DNA from: Janthinobacterium sp. 17J80-10
GTDB lineage: Bacteria; Pseudomonadota; Gammaproteobacteria; Burkholderiales; Burkholderiaceae_D
Direction: 5' to 3'
Assembly: GCF_004114795.1 (NCBI RefSeq)
Contig: NZ_CP035311.1
Coordinates: forward strand, 496,001-560,000
DNA length: 64,000 nt
Under the pieces are notes generated by a model. It was not told where the DNA came from. It ran no database searches and was given only the letters and a program-made list of their open reading frames with translations. Shown here one piece after another: positions 46,372-54,845 of the stretch. The first letter of the stretch is position 1, and every line of letters begins with the position of its first letter. The position numbers and the translations under genes are program-made.

Positions 46372-46701
46372 ATGAAGATTTATAAAAAACACACGCATGC
46401 AACAGCAATTACGCTGGCTCTCGCGACACTCTTGACTGCAGCAAGCGCACAAGCCGGCGACGGACTGGTGCAAGGGCTGGATCCAATGAGCCAGGCTGTG
46501 GGGCAGAACTCTGTTCAAGCCCGCGCGGGCGCCTTGACGGCGGCGGTGAATGTGAACCGCGCAAGTTCGGGTCAGCAATCCAATGTCGAGAGCTTTGCAG
46601 GGCCGGTGCAGCCGTTGGATCCCTTGAGCCAAACATGGTATCTTCACGGCAGTCAAACTGGCTCGCCTGCAAGCTCGCATGGTAGCCACGGTGCAAACTA
46701 A
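46372..46701 (+). CDS. small exported protein with a duplicated motif
   Basis: 109 residues. A signal peptide (ATAITLALATLLTAASAQAG) is followed by a mature part of about 80 residues that contains VQGLDPMSQAVGQ and VQPLDPLSQTW, a duplicated VQxLDPxSQ motif about 40 residues apart. The C-terminus is Ser/Gly/His-rich (GSPASSHGSHGAN) and might bind metal. No family recognised. It precedes the CusR-like regulator gene by 148 bp on the same strand. Weak GATAGGG ribosome site before the ATG at 46372. Confidence 0.65.
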   Translation: MKIYKKHTHATAITLALATLLTAASAQAGDGLVQGLDPMSQAVGQNSVQARAGALTAAVNVNRASSGQQSNVESFAGPVQPLDPLSQTWYLHGSQTGSPASSHGSHGAN

Positions 46702-46848
46702 AGAACCCAGTTGTTGAAAGTGCCACCTTGGGCCGTATGCACTACTTGTACGGCGCAAGGGGCAATCCTCCGCCAGGTTTTTTATACATGCACTTTTGAA
46801 TTGTCAATTTCATACGATGCCGCATTCCGGGTTAATGCAAGTACGCTA

Positions 46849-47556
46849 ATGAAAGTTCTGATTGTCGAAGATGAGGCGAAAACCGCGGATTACCTGCGTA
46901 AAGGTCTGACAGAACGCAGTCATATCGTTGATGTCGCCAATAACGGCATCGATGGCAAGCATTTAGGCACTGAAAATGACTATGATGCGATCGTTCTGGA
47001 CGTGATGTTGCCTGGAGCTGATGGGTTTGCCGTCCTGGAAGGCGTGCGGCGCGTACGTCAAACCCCGGTGATCATGTTGACGGCCCGCGATCGCGTGGAG
47101 GACCGGATACGTGGGCTGCAGGCTGGCGCAGACGATTACCTGGTGAAGCCATTTTCATTTCTGGAATTGGTGGCCCGGCTCGAGGCTGTCGTCCGGCGTG
47201 CCAAGCCTCAGGAAACAGCCCAGTTGCAGGTCGCCGATCTGCACATCGATCTAACCACCCGCAAAGCGATGCGGGCTGGTGTGCGCCTCGACTTGACCTC
47301 GAAAGAATTCGTCTTGCTCACTACGCTCGGGCGGCATGCCGGGCAAATCCTGTCCAAGACAGAGATCGCAGAACGGGTCTGGGACATGAATTTTGACAGC
47401 AATACCAATGTTGTCGAAGTGGCGATCAAGCGCTTGCGGACGAAAATTGACGACCCGTTCGAGCACAAGTTACTACATACGGTACGGGGAATGGGCTATG
47501 TCCTTGAGTCCCGCCTGCGTAGCAGCGACCAGAATGGCGTTTCAAGGGTGAACTGA
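46849..47556 (+). CDS. OmpR-type response regulator, CusR/CopR/IrlR group
   Basis: 235 residues. Receiver domain with acidic pocket (VEDEAKTADYL), phospho-acceptor D51 in LDVMLPGADG, and K in VKPFSF; winged-helix DNA-binding domain at 125-225 (LDLTSKEFVLLTTLGRHAGQILSKTEIAERVWDMNFDSNTNVVEVAIKRLRTKID). The sequence style (LRKGLTERSHIVDVANNGIDG) fits heavy-metal regulators such as CusR. It overlaps the sensor kinase start by one base (TGATG), so both are made together. The ATG at 46849 is the normal family start; the upstream frame is not. Confidence 0.9.
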   Translation: MKVLIVEDEAKTADYLRKGLTERSHIVDVANNGIDGKHLGTENDYDAIVLDVMLPGADGFAVLEGVRRVRQTPVIMLTARDRVEDRIRGLQAGADDYLVKPFSFLELVARLEAVVRRAKPQETAQLQVADLHIDLTTRKAMRAGVRLDLTSKEFVLLTTLGRHAGQILSKTEIAERVWDMNFDSNTNVVEVAIKRLRTKIDDPFEHKLLHTVRGMGYVLESRLRSSDQNGVSRVN

Positions 47557-48953
47557 TGCGTTCGATTGCGGTAAGGCTTGCCGTCGCATTTGGCCTGACG
47601 GCATTGGTGGTGTTCTCGCTGACAGGCATTGCGCTGTACTATGCGCTGGCTGAAACGCTGGGCAGGCAAATTGACGAGGACCTCCACGGCAAGCTCGAGG
47701 TGGCTGAGCGACTGGTAGGCAGTGTGCGAACGATCGAACGATGGGATGAGTTGCGCAACACCCTCGCCACGATTACGACGACTGATGGCAATACGCGTTT
47801 CTGGATTGCTTGCGCCGATTCTTCCCTCAATTATGGCTCGCAATTTCCCCATTCCAGTCACCCGCCGACGGATGGTAAGGTCCGAATCTTGCGGCTAAAG
47901 GACCATCCGTACGCAATGAAAACCTTGAGCAGTACCTTACGTCCGCTCATAGAAATTCCAGAAGTCCATTTGGTCGTGGGTGTCAGTACCGGGCCAATGT
48001 ATAAGACCTTGAATGCCTTTGCGGTTGCATTGACTGCAATCACATTGGCGGGCATTGCCATCGTTTCTCTGTTGGGCTTCCGGTTTGCCCGCTACGGCTT
48101 GAAGCCTCTCATCGATCTGTCAACAGGGGCCCAGTCACTCAATCCTAAAAACCTGTCACAACGCCTGGCGCTGGGATCGAAAGTTTCGGAACTGGTCCCG
48201 CTGGCCAACTCGTTCAATGGCGCGCTCGATCGGCTGGAAGCTGCTTATGTTCAGCTTGAAAGCTTCTCCGCGGATGTGGCCCATGAATTGCGTACGCCGC
48301 TTGGCAATATCATCGGCATGGCGCAAGTCGCGTTGACACGTGAGCGCAGCGAGTCCGAGTTGCGTGAAACGCTGGCGTCAGCCCTGGAAGAACTGGAGCG
48401 TTTAAGCGCAATAGTGACCGATATGCTGTTCCTGGCCAGGGTTGAACAAGGGGAGGCGCTCCATAACCTGGAATCAGTGTCATTGGCGGCCGAAGTCTAT
48501 AAGACGATCGAATTTCTTGAACCCTTGATTGAAGAAAAGTCGCTTTCGGTCCATACCGTTGGCGATGCCGTCATTCCTGTGGATAAAGCCTTGTTCCGGC
48601 GCGCGATGAGCAATCTCTTGCATAATGCAATTCAGTACTCTGCGGCAGGCGCAAGGCTGCAAGTAGAAATGCATCAATCGCAAGATGAATGTGTTATTGC
48701 GGTATCGAACCCGGGAGATCAAATTGGCGAAGAATCACTTCCGAGGCTATTTGACCGTTTTTACCGTGCGGACCCGTCACGTGTCTTCAGTGCCGGTAAT
48801 CATGGACTCGGGTTGGCAATTGTAAAGGCGATTGCCACGATCCATAAAGGCAAGGTATTTGCAAGAAGCGGCGGCGGCATCAATACCTTTGGACTGACGT
48901 TCTGGGCTGGGCAGCCAATGCCCGCGCATTCTTCCGTTTCAGGCTTTCAATAG
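47556..48953 (+). CDS. heavy-metal-type sensor histidine kinase, CusS/IrlS group
   Basis: 465 residues. Two membrane helices (LAVAFGLTALVVFSLTGIALYYAL and ALTAITLAGIAIVSLLGFRFA) enclose a periplasmic sensor of about 130 residues. HAMP (about 182-235) leads to HisKA with FSADVAHELRTPLGNI (phospho-His about 243) and a HATPase domain (NLLHNAIQYS, GLGLAIVKAIATIHKG). Metal specificity cannot be read from the sequence, and no copper efflux genes are in this window. Its 3' end overlaps that of the convergent secretin gene by 7 bp. Confidence 0.9.
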   Translation: MRSIAVRLAVAFGLTALVVFSLTGIALYYALAETLGRQIDEDLHGKLEVAERLVGSVRTIERWDELRNTLATITTTDGNTRFWIACADSSLNYGSQFPHSSHPPTDGKVRILRLKDHPYAMKTLSSTLRPLIEIPEVHLVVGVSTGPMYKTLNAFAVALTAITLAGIAIVSLLGFRFARYGLKPLIDLSTGAQSLNPKNLSQRLALGSKVSELVPLANSFNGALDRLEAAYVQLESFSADVAHELRTPLGNIIGMAQVALTRERSESELRETLASALEELERLSAIVTDMLFLARVEQGEALHNLESVSLAAEVYKTIEFLEPLIEEKSLSVHTVGDAVIPVDKALFRRAMSNLLHNAIQYSAAGARLQVEMHQSQDECVIAVSNPGDQIGEESLPRLFDRFYRADPSRVFSAGNHGLGLAIVKAIATIHKGKVFARSGGGINTFGLTFWAGQPMPAHSSVSGFQ

Positions 48954-50926
48954 TAGAGGAACCCCAGGGCTTCGCGCAGACGATCTCCGGTGCTGCGCAT
49001 GCGGTCCCAGCGTTCCATCGAGACATCGCCTTGACGAAACTCCCGGAAAAATTCGTTCGACTGGAGTTGGGTCATGATGGCTTCGATATTGGCAGGGCTG
49101 CTGTTGGCAAAGCCGAATTTCTCGCGCAAGGCCTTCATGCGGCTTGCCATGGAGTCGCCAGCACCTGCAGCGGCTTCGGCGATCTGGACGGGCGCTCTCG
49201 GCGTCACCAAAATGAGCGCCGAGCGCTGCAGGTCATTGGTCTTCTTGTTCGAAAACAGGTACTGCACCACGGGCACATCCTGCAGTCCCGGCACACCGTC
49301 ACGCGTGCTGGAAGTCGATTTTTCACTCAATCCACTCAAGACCAGGGTGTCACCCAGGTTCATTACAACGTTCGCGTTGGCCGTGATTTCGCCGATCTCG
49401 ATCTGGTAAGCCACCCGGGGGTTGTCGGAACTGGCGTTCAGAGAAGTTCGCTGCGCCTCGACCTTGAGCTGAACGCGCCCCTGCGGCAGGAATGTGGGCG
49501 TGACGGCCAGCTTGATGCCGAAGCGTTTATCCAGCGGCACGATGGTGGTGCCGCCCTGGACGCTGGTCGAGACCACCCCGGCGCTCAGGTTGGTGCCTGA
49601 AAAAAACTCCGATGGCAGGCCCTCGATTGCGGCCAGGGTGGGGCGCGCCAGCACTTCGTTCACCGAATTGTTGGCGTTGGCGATGTTCAGCGAATAGGAC
49701 AGCGCCGGAATGGTCACGGCCCGCGTGATGGCGGTGCTGACTGTGGCGGCGGCATTGTTTACGCTATTGTCGGTGACGACCCTGGAATAAGCGGGAACGT
49801 TGCCGGCCACCGAGCCAAGCTGGAGCGTCAACGCGCTGAGCAGGTTGACGCCTTTGGATGTCGAGATGAGCTCCTGAGTGGACAGCAGCACCACATCGAT
49901 GAGCAGCATGCGCGGACCGCTGTCGGCCGCATCCGCGCGCGCCGCCGCTGGCGCGGCGACGGCAGGCGCAGCCGGCGCCGCGTCAACGTCCGACTTGGGG
50001 CTGGCACCGGCCGGCGCGGGTCTTTCAGGGGGGGTATAAACTTTATTCGGCAAGGTGAATGCCTGCGCGAGTTCTACGGGGCGCTCCCTGGACGGGACTG
50101 GGGGCATGCTCGTCCGCACCATGCCCGCAGCGGCCAGGCTTTTTGCGCCGCCGGCGTCCTGCTCCTGCTTGAGATAAAAAGACTTCCATTGCGCCAGCCG
50201 CCGATCCACGCGCTCGAGCTCAAGCCCGCCGCCGCTGAGCTGGTTCAATCGCTCTCGCATCCGGTCGGCCTGTGCAAAATTTTTGCAGGAGGCATACACC
50301 GAAATGCTCGACCGGATGAAGCCCCGATTCGGCTCCATCGGCGTTTTCTGGAATTGGTCGGCCATGGCGCAAGCCGTCCGGGCATCCCCCGTCAGATACG
50401 ACGCCACCATCAAGCCGTAAATGGACACGGCGCTCTCCGGGGTCATCAGCAAGACCTCGGAAAATGCCATCCTGGCGCGGTCGAACTGCTTGAGGTCCAT
50501 GTATGCCAGCGCCAGGAATTCCTGGGCGATCCAGTTGCCCGGATCGATGCGCAGCGCCTGCTGGTAGCCTTCCAGGGCCATTTCATTTTTTTGCGTGTCG
50601 CCCTGTCTGGCTTGCAGGTGGTAGACGAAGCCGTTCAGGAAATGCAGGTGCGAGTTGCGCGGGTCCAGCTGCAAGGCTTCGTTGACCGCCAGATGGGCTT
50701 GCGGCAGTTCCAGGCGCTGGATGAAGTTGACCGCCACGGTGACCTTGGCCAGCATCTCCGAATCGTGCGAGCCCACTGGCACCAATGGAAGTTCCTTGAC
50801 CATGTCGGCGAAGGACTTTGCAGGCTCTTCAGCCCACGCGGCGGGCAGCACGCAGAGCGCAGCCGCCATCGCTGCAGCGATTTTGCCGCGGCGGACGGTT
50901 TGGGCGATGTTTTTCATTTTTTTCAT
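48947..50926 (-). CDS. TPR protein with C-terminal secretin domain
   Basis: About 659 residues. A signal peptide (IAAAMAAALCVLPAAWA) is followed by TPR repeats (about 40-170, AHLAVNEALQLDPRNSHLHFLNGFVYHLQARQG, ALRIDPGNWIAQEFLALAYMDLKQFDRARMAFSEVL), an Ala/Pro-rich linker (about 300-335) and a secretin domain. The secretin part shows LAVTPTFLPQGRVQLKVEAQ, NLGDTLVLSGLSEKS, VPGLQDVPVVQYLF and ALILVTPR. Secretins form outer-membrane rings in type II/III secretion, pili and phage export. No N0/N1-type domains are obvious; TPRs stand in their place. The start overlaps the stop of the upstream lectin-like gene (TAATG), so it is translationally coupled. Confidence 0.85.
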   Translation of the reverse strand: MKKMKNIAQTVRRGKIAAAMAAALCVLPAAWAEEPAKSFADMVKELPLVPVGSHDSEMLAKVTVAVNFIQRLELPQAHLAVNEALQLDPRNSHLHFLNGFVYHLQARQGDTQKNEMALEGYQQALRIDPGNWIAQEFLALAYMDLKQFDRARMAFSEVLLMTPESAVSIYGLMVASYLTGDARTACAMADQFQKTPMEPNRGFIRSSISVYASCKNFAQADRMRERLNQLSGGGLELERVDRRLAQWKSFYLKQEQDAGGAKSLAAAGMVRTSMPPVPSRERPVELAQAFTLPNKVYTPPERPAPAGASPKSDVDAAPAAPAVAAPAAARADAADSGPRMLLIDVVLLSTQELISTSKGVNLLSALTLQLGSVAGNVPAYSRVVTDNSVNNAAATVSTAITRAVTIPALSYSLNIANANNSVNEVLARPTLAAIEGLPSEFFSGTNLSAGVVSTSVQGGTTIVPLDKRFGIKLAVTPTFLPQGRVQLKVEAQRTSLNASSDNPRVAYQIEIGEITANANVVMNLGDTLVLSGLSEKSTSSTRDGVPGLQDVPVVQYLFSNKKTNDLQRSALILVTPRAPVQIAEAAAGAGDSMASRMKALREKFGFANSSPANIEAIMTQLQSNEFFREFRQGDVSMERWDRMRSTGDRLREALGFLYY

Positions 50927-53649
50927 TAGCGCGGCCCTGTCGATGAAAAGATCAGTTGATCGGTGGCCTTGCCGGAGCGGCCGGCCATGCAACCCAGCTT
51001 TTCGCCGGGCGTGACCGTGTATGCGCCGGGACTGCCGCCGTCGCCGCCATACGGACCATAGGTCTTGCCACGGTTGGTTGTGAAGCTCAGCTGGTCGACG
51101 CGGTCGCCGCTGCGATAGTCGACACGCACGATGTACTCACCCTCCCGCAGCGTCACGTCTGCCACCAGAGTACCGCCGCCCTGATTGCCCTGGGCTGGCG
51201 CCCAGCCCCGTTTGGCGTACCTGAACTGCACCATGTCCATGCTGCGCCCGGTGCGCACCCGGAAGCCATTGACGTATTGGTTCCCGCATGTTGCATCGTC
51301 GCGCCAGGCGCCGCCACCGCCGCCACCCGCGACTTGCGGCCCCGATACCGGTCCGGCAAATGCAGAGTCGGGGCTGCCGTTGCGACCGGCATCGACACCG
51401 TCGTTCAACCAGTGCTCCAGCGCATCCGTGTAATTGCCCTTGCCGAGATTGCTCTCGAGATCGGGGTAGCGATCCAGGTAGTCTGCGACGCTGAAGTCGG
51501 CACTGCCTTGACGGCCTTGCTCGATACCATTGTCCAGCCAATGCTGCAATGCACATTGATAATCTTTTTTGCCGCACATTTCCTGCACATCGAGGTAACG
51601 GTTGCGGTAGTACCTGACGTCGAATTCAAGGCTGCCTCGGCGTCCCTCACTGATGCCGTGGTCAAGCCAGTGCGTCGCCAGATCGACGTTCGCCTTCACG
51701 AGATCAGGATACCTGTCGTAGTAATAATCCCAGTCGAACACGGATGCCGCGAACCTCGGATCTGGCCCCTTCTTGTGTTTTTTCTTCTTGCCGATGCCCT
51801 TGAAGGCGTTGCCCGCCGCATTGAAGGCATTGGTGGCGGCGTTTGAGGTTTTATTGGCCACATCGCGGGCGGCATTTTTCGTCTTCTCGTACTCCTTGCG
51901 AGAAGCTTCCTCTGCCTTGCGTGCCGCGTCCTCGGCCTTTTTCAATTCGGCGTTGGCAGCATTGCTGATCTTCTTCAATTCTGCATTGGCGGCGCTGGCA
52001 GTATAGCCGCTCAGATTTTTGTATTCCCCCGCAATCTTGTTGAGCGCCGCCTCGAGTTCCTTGCCGACGCAGCCGCCGATCCTGGTCGGATCGACGTTGG
52101 CGCCGCCCTGGCCTTCAAACACGTCAGCGATGTTGGTGCTTGCCTGTAGCGCGACCGTTGTCTTGATCTCAAACGGGTTTGCGCAGCTTGCGGGGACATC
52201 GATCGTCAGCGAGCTGCCGCTCAAGATCACATTCACCGCCTGACCAACGACATTTCCCTTGAGACTGATGGTCTGCGTGCCTTTGTCGATATCGGCCATG
52301 GCTTGCATCCTGATCTTGAGCCTGCCCAGCGGACCCAGCTTGAGGGTGATAGCTTCGCCGGCTAACCCATGCAGTCCGGATCGGCCTGCGGACGCATCCA
52401 GCCAGCCCATCTTTTGCCCCAGGATGACCGTGTCGCCCGAAATTGTCATGAACGGCCCGTTCTGGGCCAGAGGTCCCAGCAAGGCGATATTGAAATACCT
52501 GGGGTCGTTGGGCCACGGCTTGCTGCTGTCGCCAAAGCGGTATTCCGGCGCCGGTTGCGGATTTTTCATCTGAAATACCGACAGGGGCTTGGTCGCATCC
52601 AGCAAAGCATGTTTGAACGATTCGATGTTGCGGATGAAGCCGCCGCCATACTGGGCCAGGCGCTTATCAGGCGTTGCCATGGCCACCATCACATGCGCAG
52701 CATCTTCCAGGGTGAAGTTGGATGGGGTGGCCATGCGAAACTGGAAGTCGAGCAAGTCCAGGGCGCCCGCAGGATCCAGCGGCGTTTGAAACTGGATGAG
52801 CACCTTCTTGTCGTTGACGCCCTTGAACGCTGCATTTCCCTTGTAACCGAAGGTGAGGGCGTTGTTGATGAAGAATGTGGCGTCCGTCAGGTTCATCGGT
52901 GGCGTGGTCAGCGGCAGCCTGGCATTTGGCGCAAACTGGAATTCCACATAGGCCTCCGGCTTCAAGGCCTCGGCCCCGGCTTTTTTCATGGTGTCGCCAT
53001 GTTGTACGGCACTGGCCATCCCAGCCCCGGCACCCGCGCCGCCTGCCAGATCGATGGGGATCGGCATCACCACGGCCGCGCGCATCGTCAGCTGGTCGCC
53101 CTTTACCCCAAAGGCTTCCATCGTCGACTTGATGGGGCCGCCCAGATTGGCGCGGGCCGCCAGTTGCACGCCGCTGGCGAAGGAAAGCGCGTTGACGTTG
53201 AAGTAGTTCTCGCGCACAACCTTCTGCAGCTCGGGTGGCATCTTGACGGTATCCAGGTCGAAGTCCGTCGTGGAAATCGAGATGATCGGTGAGCTCAGCG
53301 AGGTATCACCCATGACCTTCTGCACCTTGTCTCCTAGCAGCCTTGGCATGGCGAGCTTCTTTTCGATCACCACCAGGAAGGTTTGCTGGGCTTGGCCGCT
53401 CGTGAAAAAATACAGTTGCAGGGGCCCCGACTGGGTGGCATAACAACCTGTGAGGTTGCCACCGCAACTCGTCTTTTTCAGGGCGCCGACCATGTTTTGC
53501 AATTCTTCCCTGGCGTCGTCCACGGGAAGCGCGCCCAGCATTTTTTTCAGGCTGGGCGAAACATCCGGAACGCCTTGCGCTTGCACCGCTATGGGGAATG
53601 CGAGTGCACCGAGCAGGAGGAAGCCAGCCTTGAACATTGCTTTTTTCAT
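50926..53649 (-). CDS. large exported protein with YPD-type repeats and jacalin-like C-terminus
   Basis: About 907 residues. A signal peptide (FKAGFLLLGALAFPIAVQAQG) is followed by about 500 residues with no recognised domain. Next come an Ala/Lys/Glu-rich helical stretch (about 555-635, likely coiled coil), a basic KKKKHKKG linker, three tandem repeats of 38-43 residues beginning FDWDYYY/FDVRYYR/FSVADYL and ending EGRRGS/QGRQGS/AGRNGS (start bases 51738, 51624, 51495), a Gly-rich linker, and a C-terminal 125-residue domain with VDQLSFTTNRGKTYGPYGGDGG, typical of jacalin-like lectins. It may be a secreted or surface sugar-binding protein using the coupled TPR-secretin. The frame opens at a TTG (53658), but the ATG at 53649 fits the signal peptide. 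Confidence 0.78.
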   Translation of the reverse strand: MKKAMFKAGFLLLGALAFPIAVQAQGVPDVSPSLKKMLGALPVDDAREELQNMVGALKKTSCGGNLTGCYATQSGPLQLYFFTSGQAQQTFLVVIEKKLAMPRLLGDKVQKVMGDTSLSSPIISISTTDFDLDTVKMPPELQKVVRENYFNVNALSFASGVQLAARANLGGPIKSTMEAFGVKGDQLTMRAAVVMPIPIDLAGGAGAGAGMASAVQHGDTMKKAGAEALKPEAYVEFQFAPNARLPLTTPPMNLTDATFFINNALTFGYKGNAAFKGVNDKKVLIQFQTPLDPAGALDLLDFQFRMATPSNFTLEDAAHVMVAMATPDKRLAQYGGGFIRNIESFKHALLDATKPLSVFQMKNPQPAPEYRFGDSSKPWPNDPRYFNIALLGPLAQNGPFMTISGDTVILGQKMGWLDASAGRSGLHGLAGEAITLKLGPLGRLKIRMQAMADIDKGTQTISLKGNVVGQAVNVILSGSSLTIDVPASCANPFEIKTTVALQASTNIADVFEGQGGANVDPTRIGGCVGKELEAALNKIAGEYKNLSGYTASAANAELKKISNAANAELKKAEDAARKAEEASRKEYEKTKNAARDVANKTSNAATNAFNAAGNAFKGIGKKKKHKKGPDPRFAASVFDWDYYYDRYPDLVKANVDLATHWLDHGISEGRRGSLEFDVRYYRNRYLDVQEMCGKKDYQCALQHWLDNGIEQGRQGSADFSVADYLDRYPDLESNLGKGNYTDALEHWLNDGVDAGRNGSPDSAFAGPVSGPQVAGGGGGGAWRDDATCGNQYVNGFRVRTGRSMDMVQFRYAKRGWAPAQGNQGGGTLVADVTLREGEYIVRVDYRSGDRVDQLSFTTNRGKTYGPYGGDGGSPGAYTVTPGEKLGCMAGRSGKATDQLIFSSTGPR

Positions 53650-53677
53650 GGGGGGCAAAAGTGGCTATAAAGCCAAG

Positions 53678-53731
53678 AGTATAGACATTTCCAAAAGGAA
53701 ACTTCCTGAGCGATTCTGAGCAAATCTGAGC
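53678..53731 (-). promoter_or_regulatory. activator-type promoter with three CTGAGC repeats, 10-bp period
   Basis: Reading leftward, a -10 TATACT (complement of 53678-53683) lies about 29 bp before the ATG of the lectin-like gene, with no good -35. CTGAGC occurs at 53706-53711, 53716-53721 and 53726-53731, exactly one helical turn apart, covering about -36 to -61 from the projected start. This is where OmpR-family winged-helix activators bind tandem repeats. The regulator encoded at 53882-54565 has that kind of domain. Confidence 0.55.
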
Positions 53732-53739
53732 GTTCGCCG

Positions 53740-53790
53740 TCTGGAAATACGTGCCGTGTGGCACTACAAAGTCCACTGTGAATTTCCAGA
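53740..53790. repeat. nested inverted repeats upstream of the lectin-like gene
   Basis: TCTGGAAAT (53740-53748) and ATTTCCAGA (53782-53790) are a perfect 9-bp inverted pair 33 bases apart. Between them GTGCC (53751-53755) and GGCAC (53760-53764) form a perfect 5-bp stem with loop GTGT. They lie next to the CTGAGC repeats and may be a second operator or a hairpin. Confidence 0.45.
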
Positions 53791-53881
53791 GATAGCAAAA
53801 TTTCGCGCTGAGTGCCGCAATGGATGATGCACAGGCATCCACTGAAATCACTGAAGACCTGGTCTCACGAATGGTCCGTGA

Positions 53882-54565
53882 TCAGCGGCAGATCTTGGCT
53901 TTCTCGTAAAAGTGGAAGCCAAGGCTGCGTAACGTATTTACCGGAAGTTGTTGGCCGCAAGCTTCCGTGACCTTGCGTCGCAAACGACGCATTTGCGTAT
54001 CTAACCGGCGCTGGTCATATTCCAGGAAATCTTCCCCTAACGCTTCGACAATGGTTCTTCGCGTAACGCATTCGCCTCCGCTCATCAGTGTCAGCAAAAC
54101 GATGTGGTCTTGGCCGGAAAGCGAGATGCTGATCCCCTGGGGCGAGATCAGCCGCCTTGGTGATGCAGACAGCTGCCAGTACGATGGGTCATCAGGAAGG
54201 AGCTGAGGCGCAACCATTTCGCCGTCATCGAATTTGCGCTGGGTGATGTCGCGTGCCACGCCGATTCTTAGCTGATGCTCTTCCGACCAAGATGCCGACC
54301 AACTGATATAAACGACCTGTCCATCCTTGCGTATGTAGCGGTTTTCAAAATAGCGCTGGAGGTAACCGCCCATCACTCTGTCGATCGATTGCAGCGTTCT
54401 CTCGCGGTCTTCGGGGTGGACGAGGTCAAGCATCTGTTTACCCACCATCTCTGCAGGCGTATAGCCAAAAATCCGTTCGCACGCACCAGTGACGGATACG
54501 CACTTGCCTTGCGCGTCAACCGCGCAAATCGCGTCGAGCATCAAGTGTCCGTAGTCGCTTTTCAT
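53882..54565 (-). CDS. orphan PAS-winged-helix (OmpR-type) transcription regulator
   Basis: 227 residues. Residues 8-112 are a PAS domain (ICAVDAQGKCVSVTGACERIFGYTPAEMVGKQMLDLVHPEDRERTLQSIDRVM, ending RIGVARDITQRK). Residues 125-225 are an OmpR/PhoB-type DNA-binding domain (LSGQDHIVLLTLMSGGECVTRRTIVEALGEDFLEYDQRRLDTQMRRLRRKV, then LRSLGFHFYEKA). There is no receiver domain, so regulation would come from whatever the PAS domain senses. It is immediately upstream of the lectin-secretin operon on the same strand, and the tandem repeats in that promoter are its likely target. Confidence 0.82.
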   Translation of the reverse strand: MKSDYGHLMLDAICAVDAQGKCVSVTGACERIFGYTPAEMVGKQMLDLVHPEDRERTLQSIDRVMGGYLQRYFENRYIRKDGQVVYISWSASWSEEHQLRIGVARDITQRKFDDGEMVAPQLLPDDPSYWQLSASPRRLISPQGISISLSGQDHIVLLTLMSGGECVTRRTIVEALGEDFLEYDQRRLDTQMRRLRRKVTEACGQQLPVNTLRSLGFHFYEKAKICR

Positions 54566-54845
54566 GGCGCCGTCTTTTTATTCATGTGGTGCACTTTCAG
54601 GAATTGATCTCGATCGTCGTTCTTCATGCCAGGGACGGTCTGGCGTGGCAGTCGGCTTTGGCGCTGGACATGGCGGAAAACGACATTTTACGGAATACCA
54701 GGGCCGCTTGCAGCTTGTATTGAAACAGGCAAGCGTTACCTCTCGAGACAATGGATGCACTGACAATGCCTGCTATCTGGTTTGGGAGGGTAACTCGCCA
54801 GGAAAATGAGCAATGATGGCCAAGCCCAATGGGCGTGCACCTGCG

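Noticed and set aside
52369-53292. 307-codon forward frame opposite the lectin-like gene
   Set aside because: The reverse gene has a signal peptide, repeats and a known C-terminal domain, so the forward frame is a shadow.
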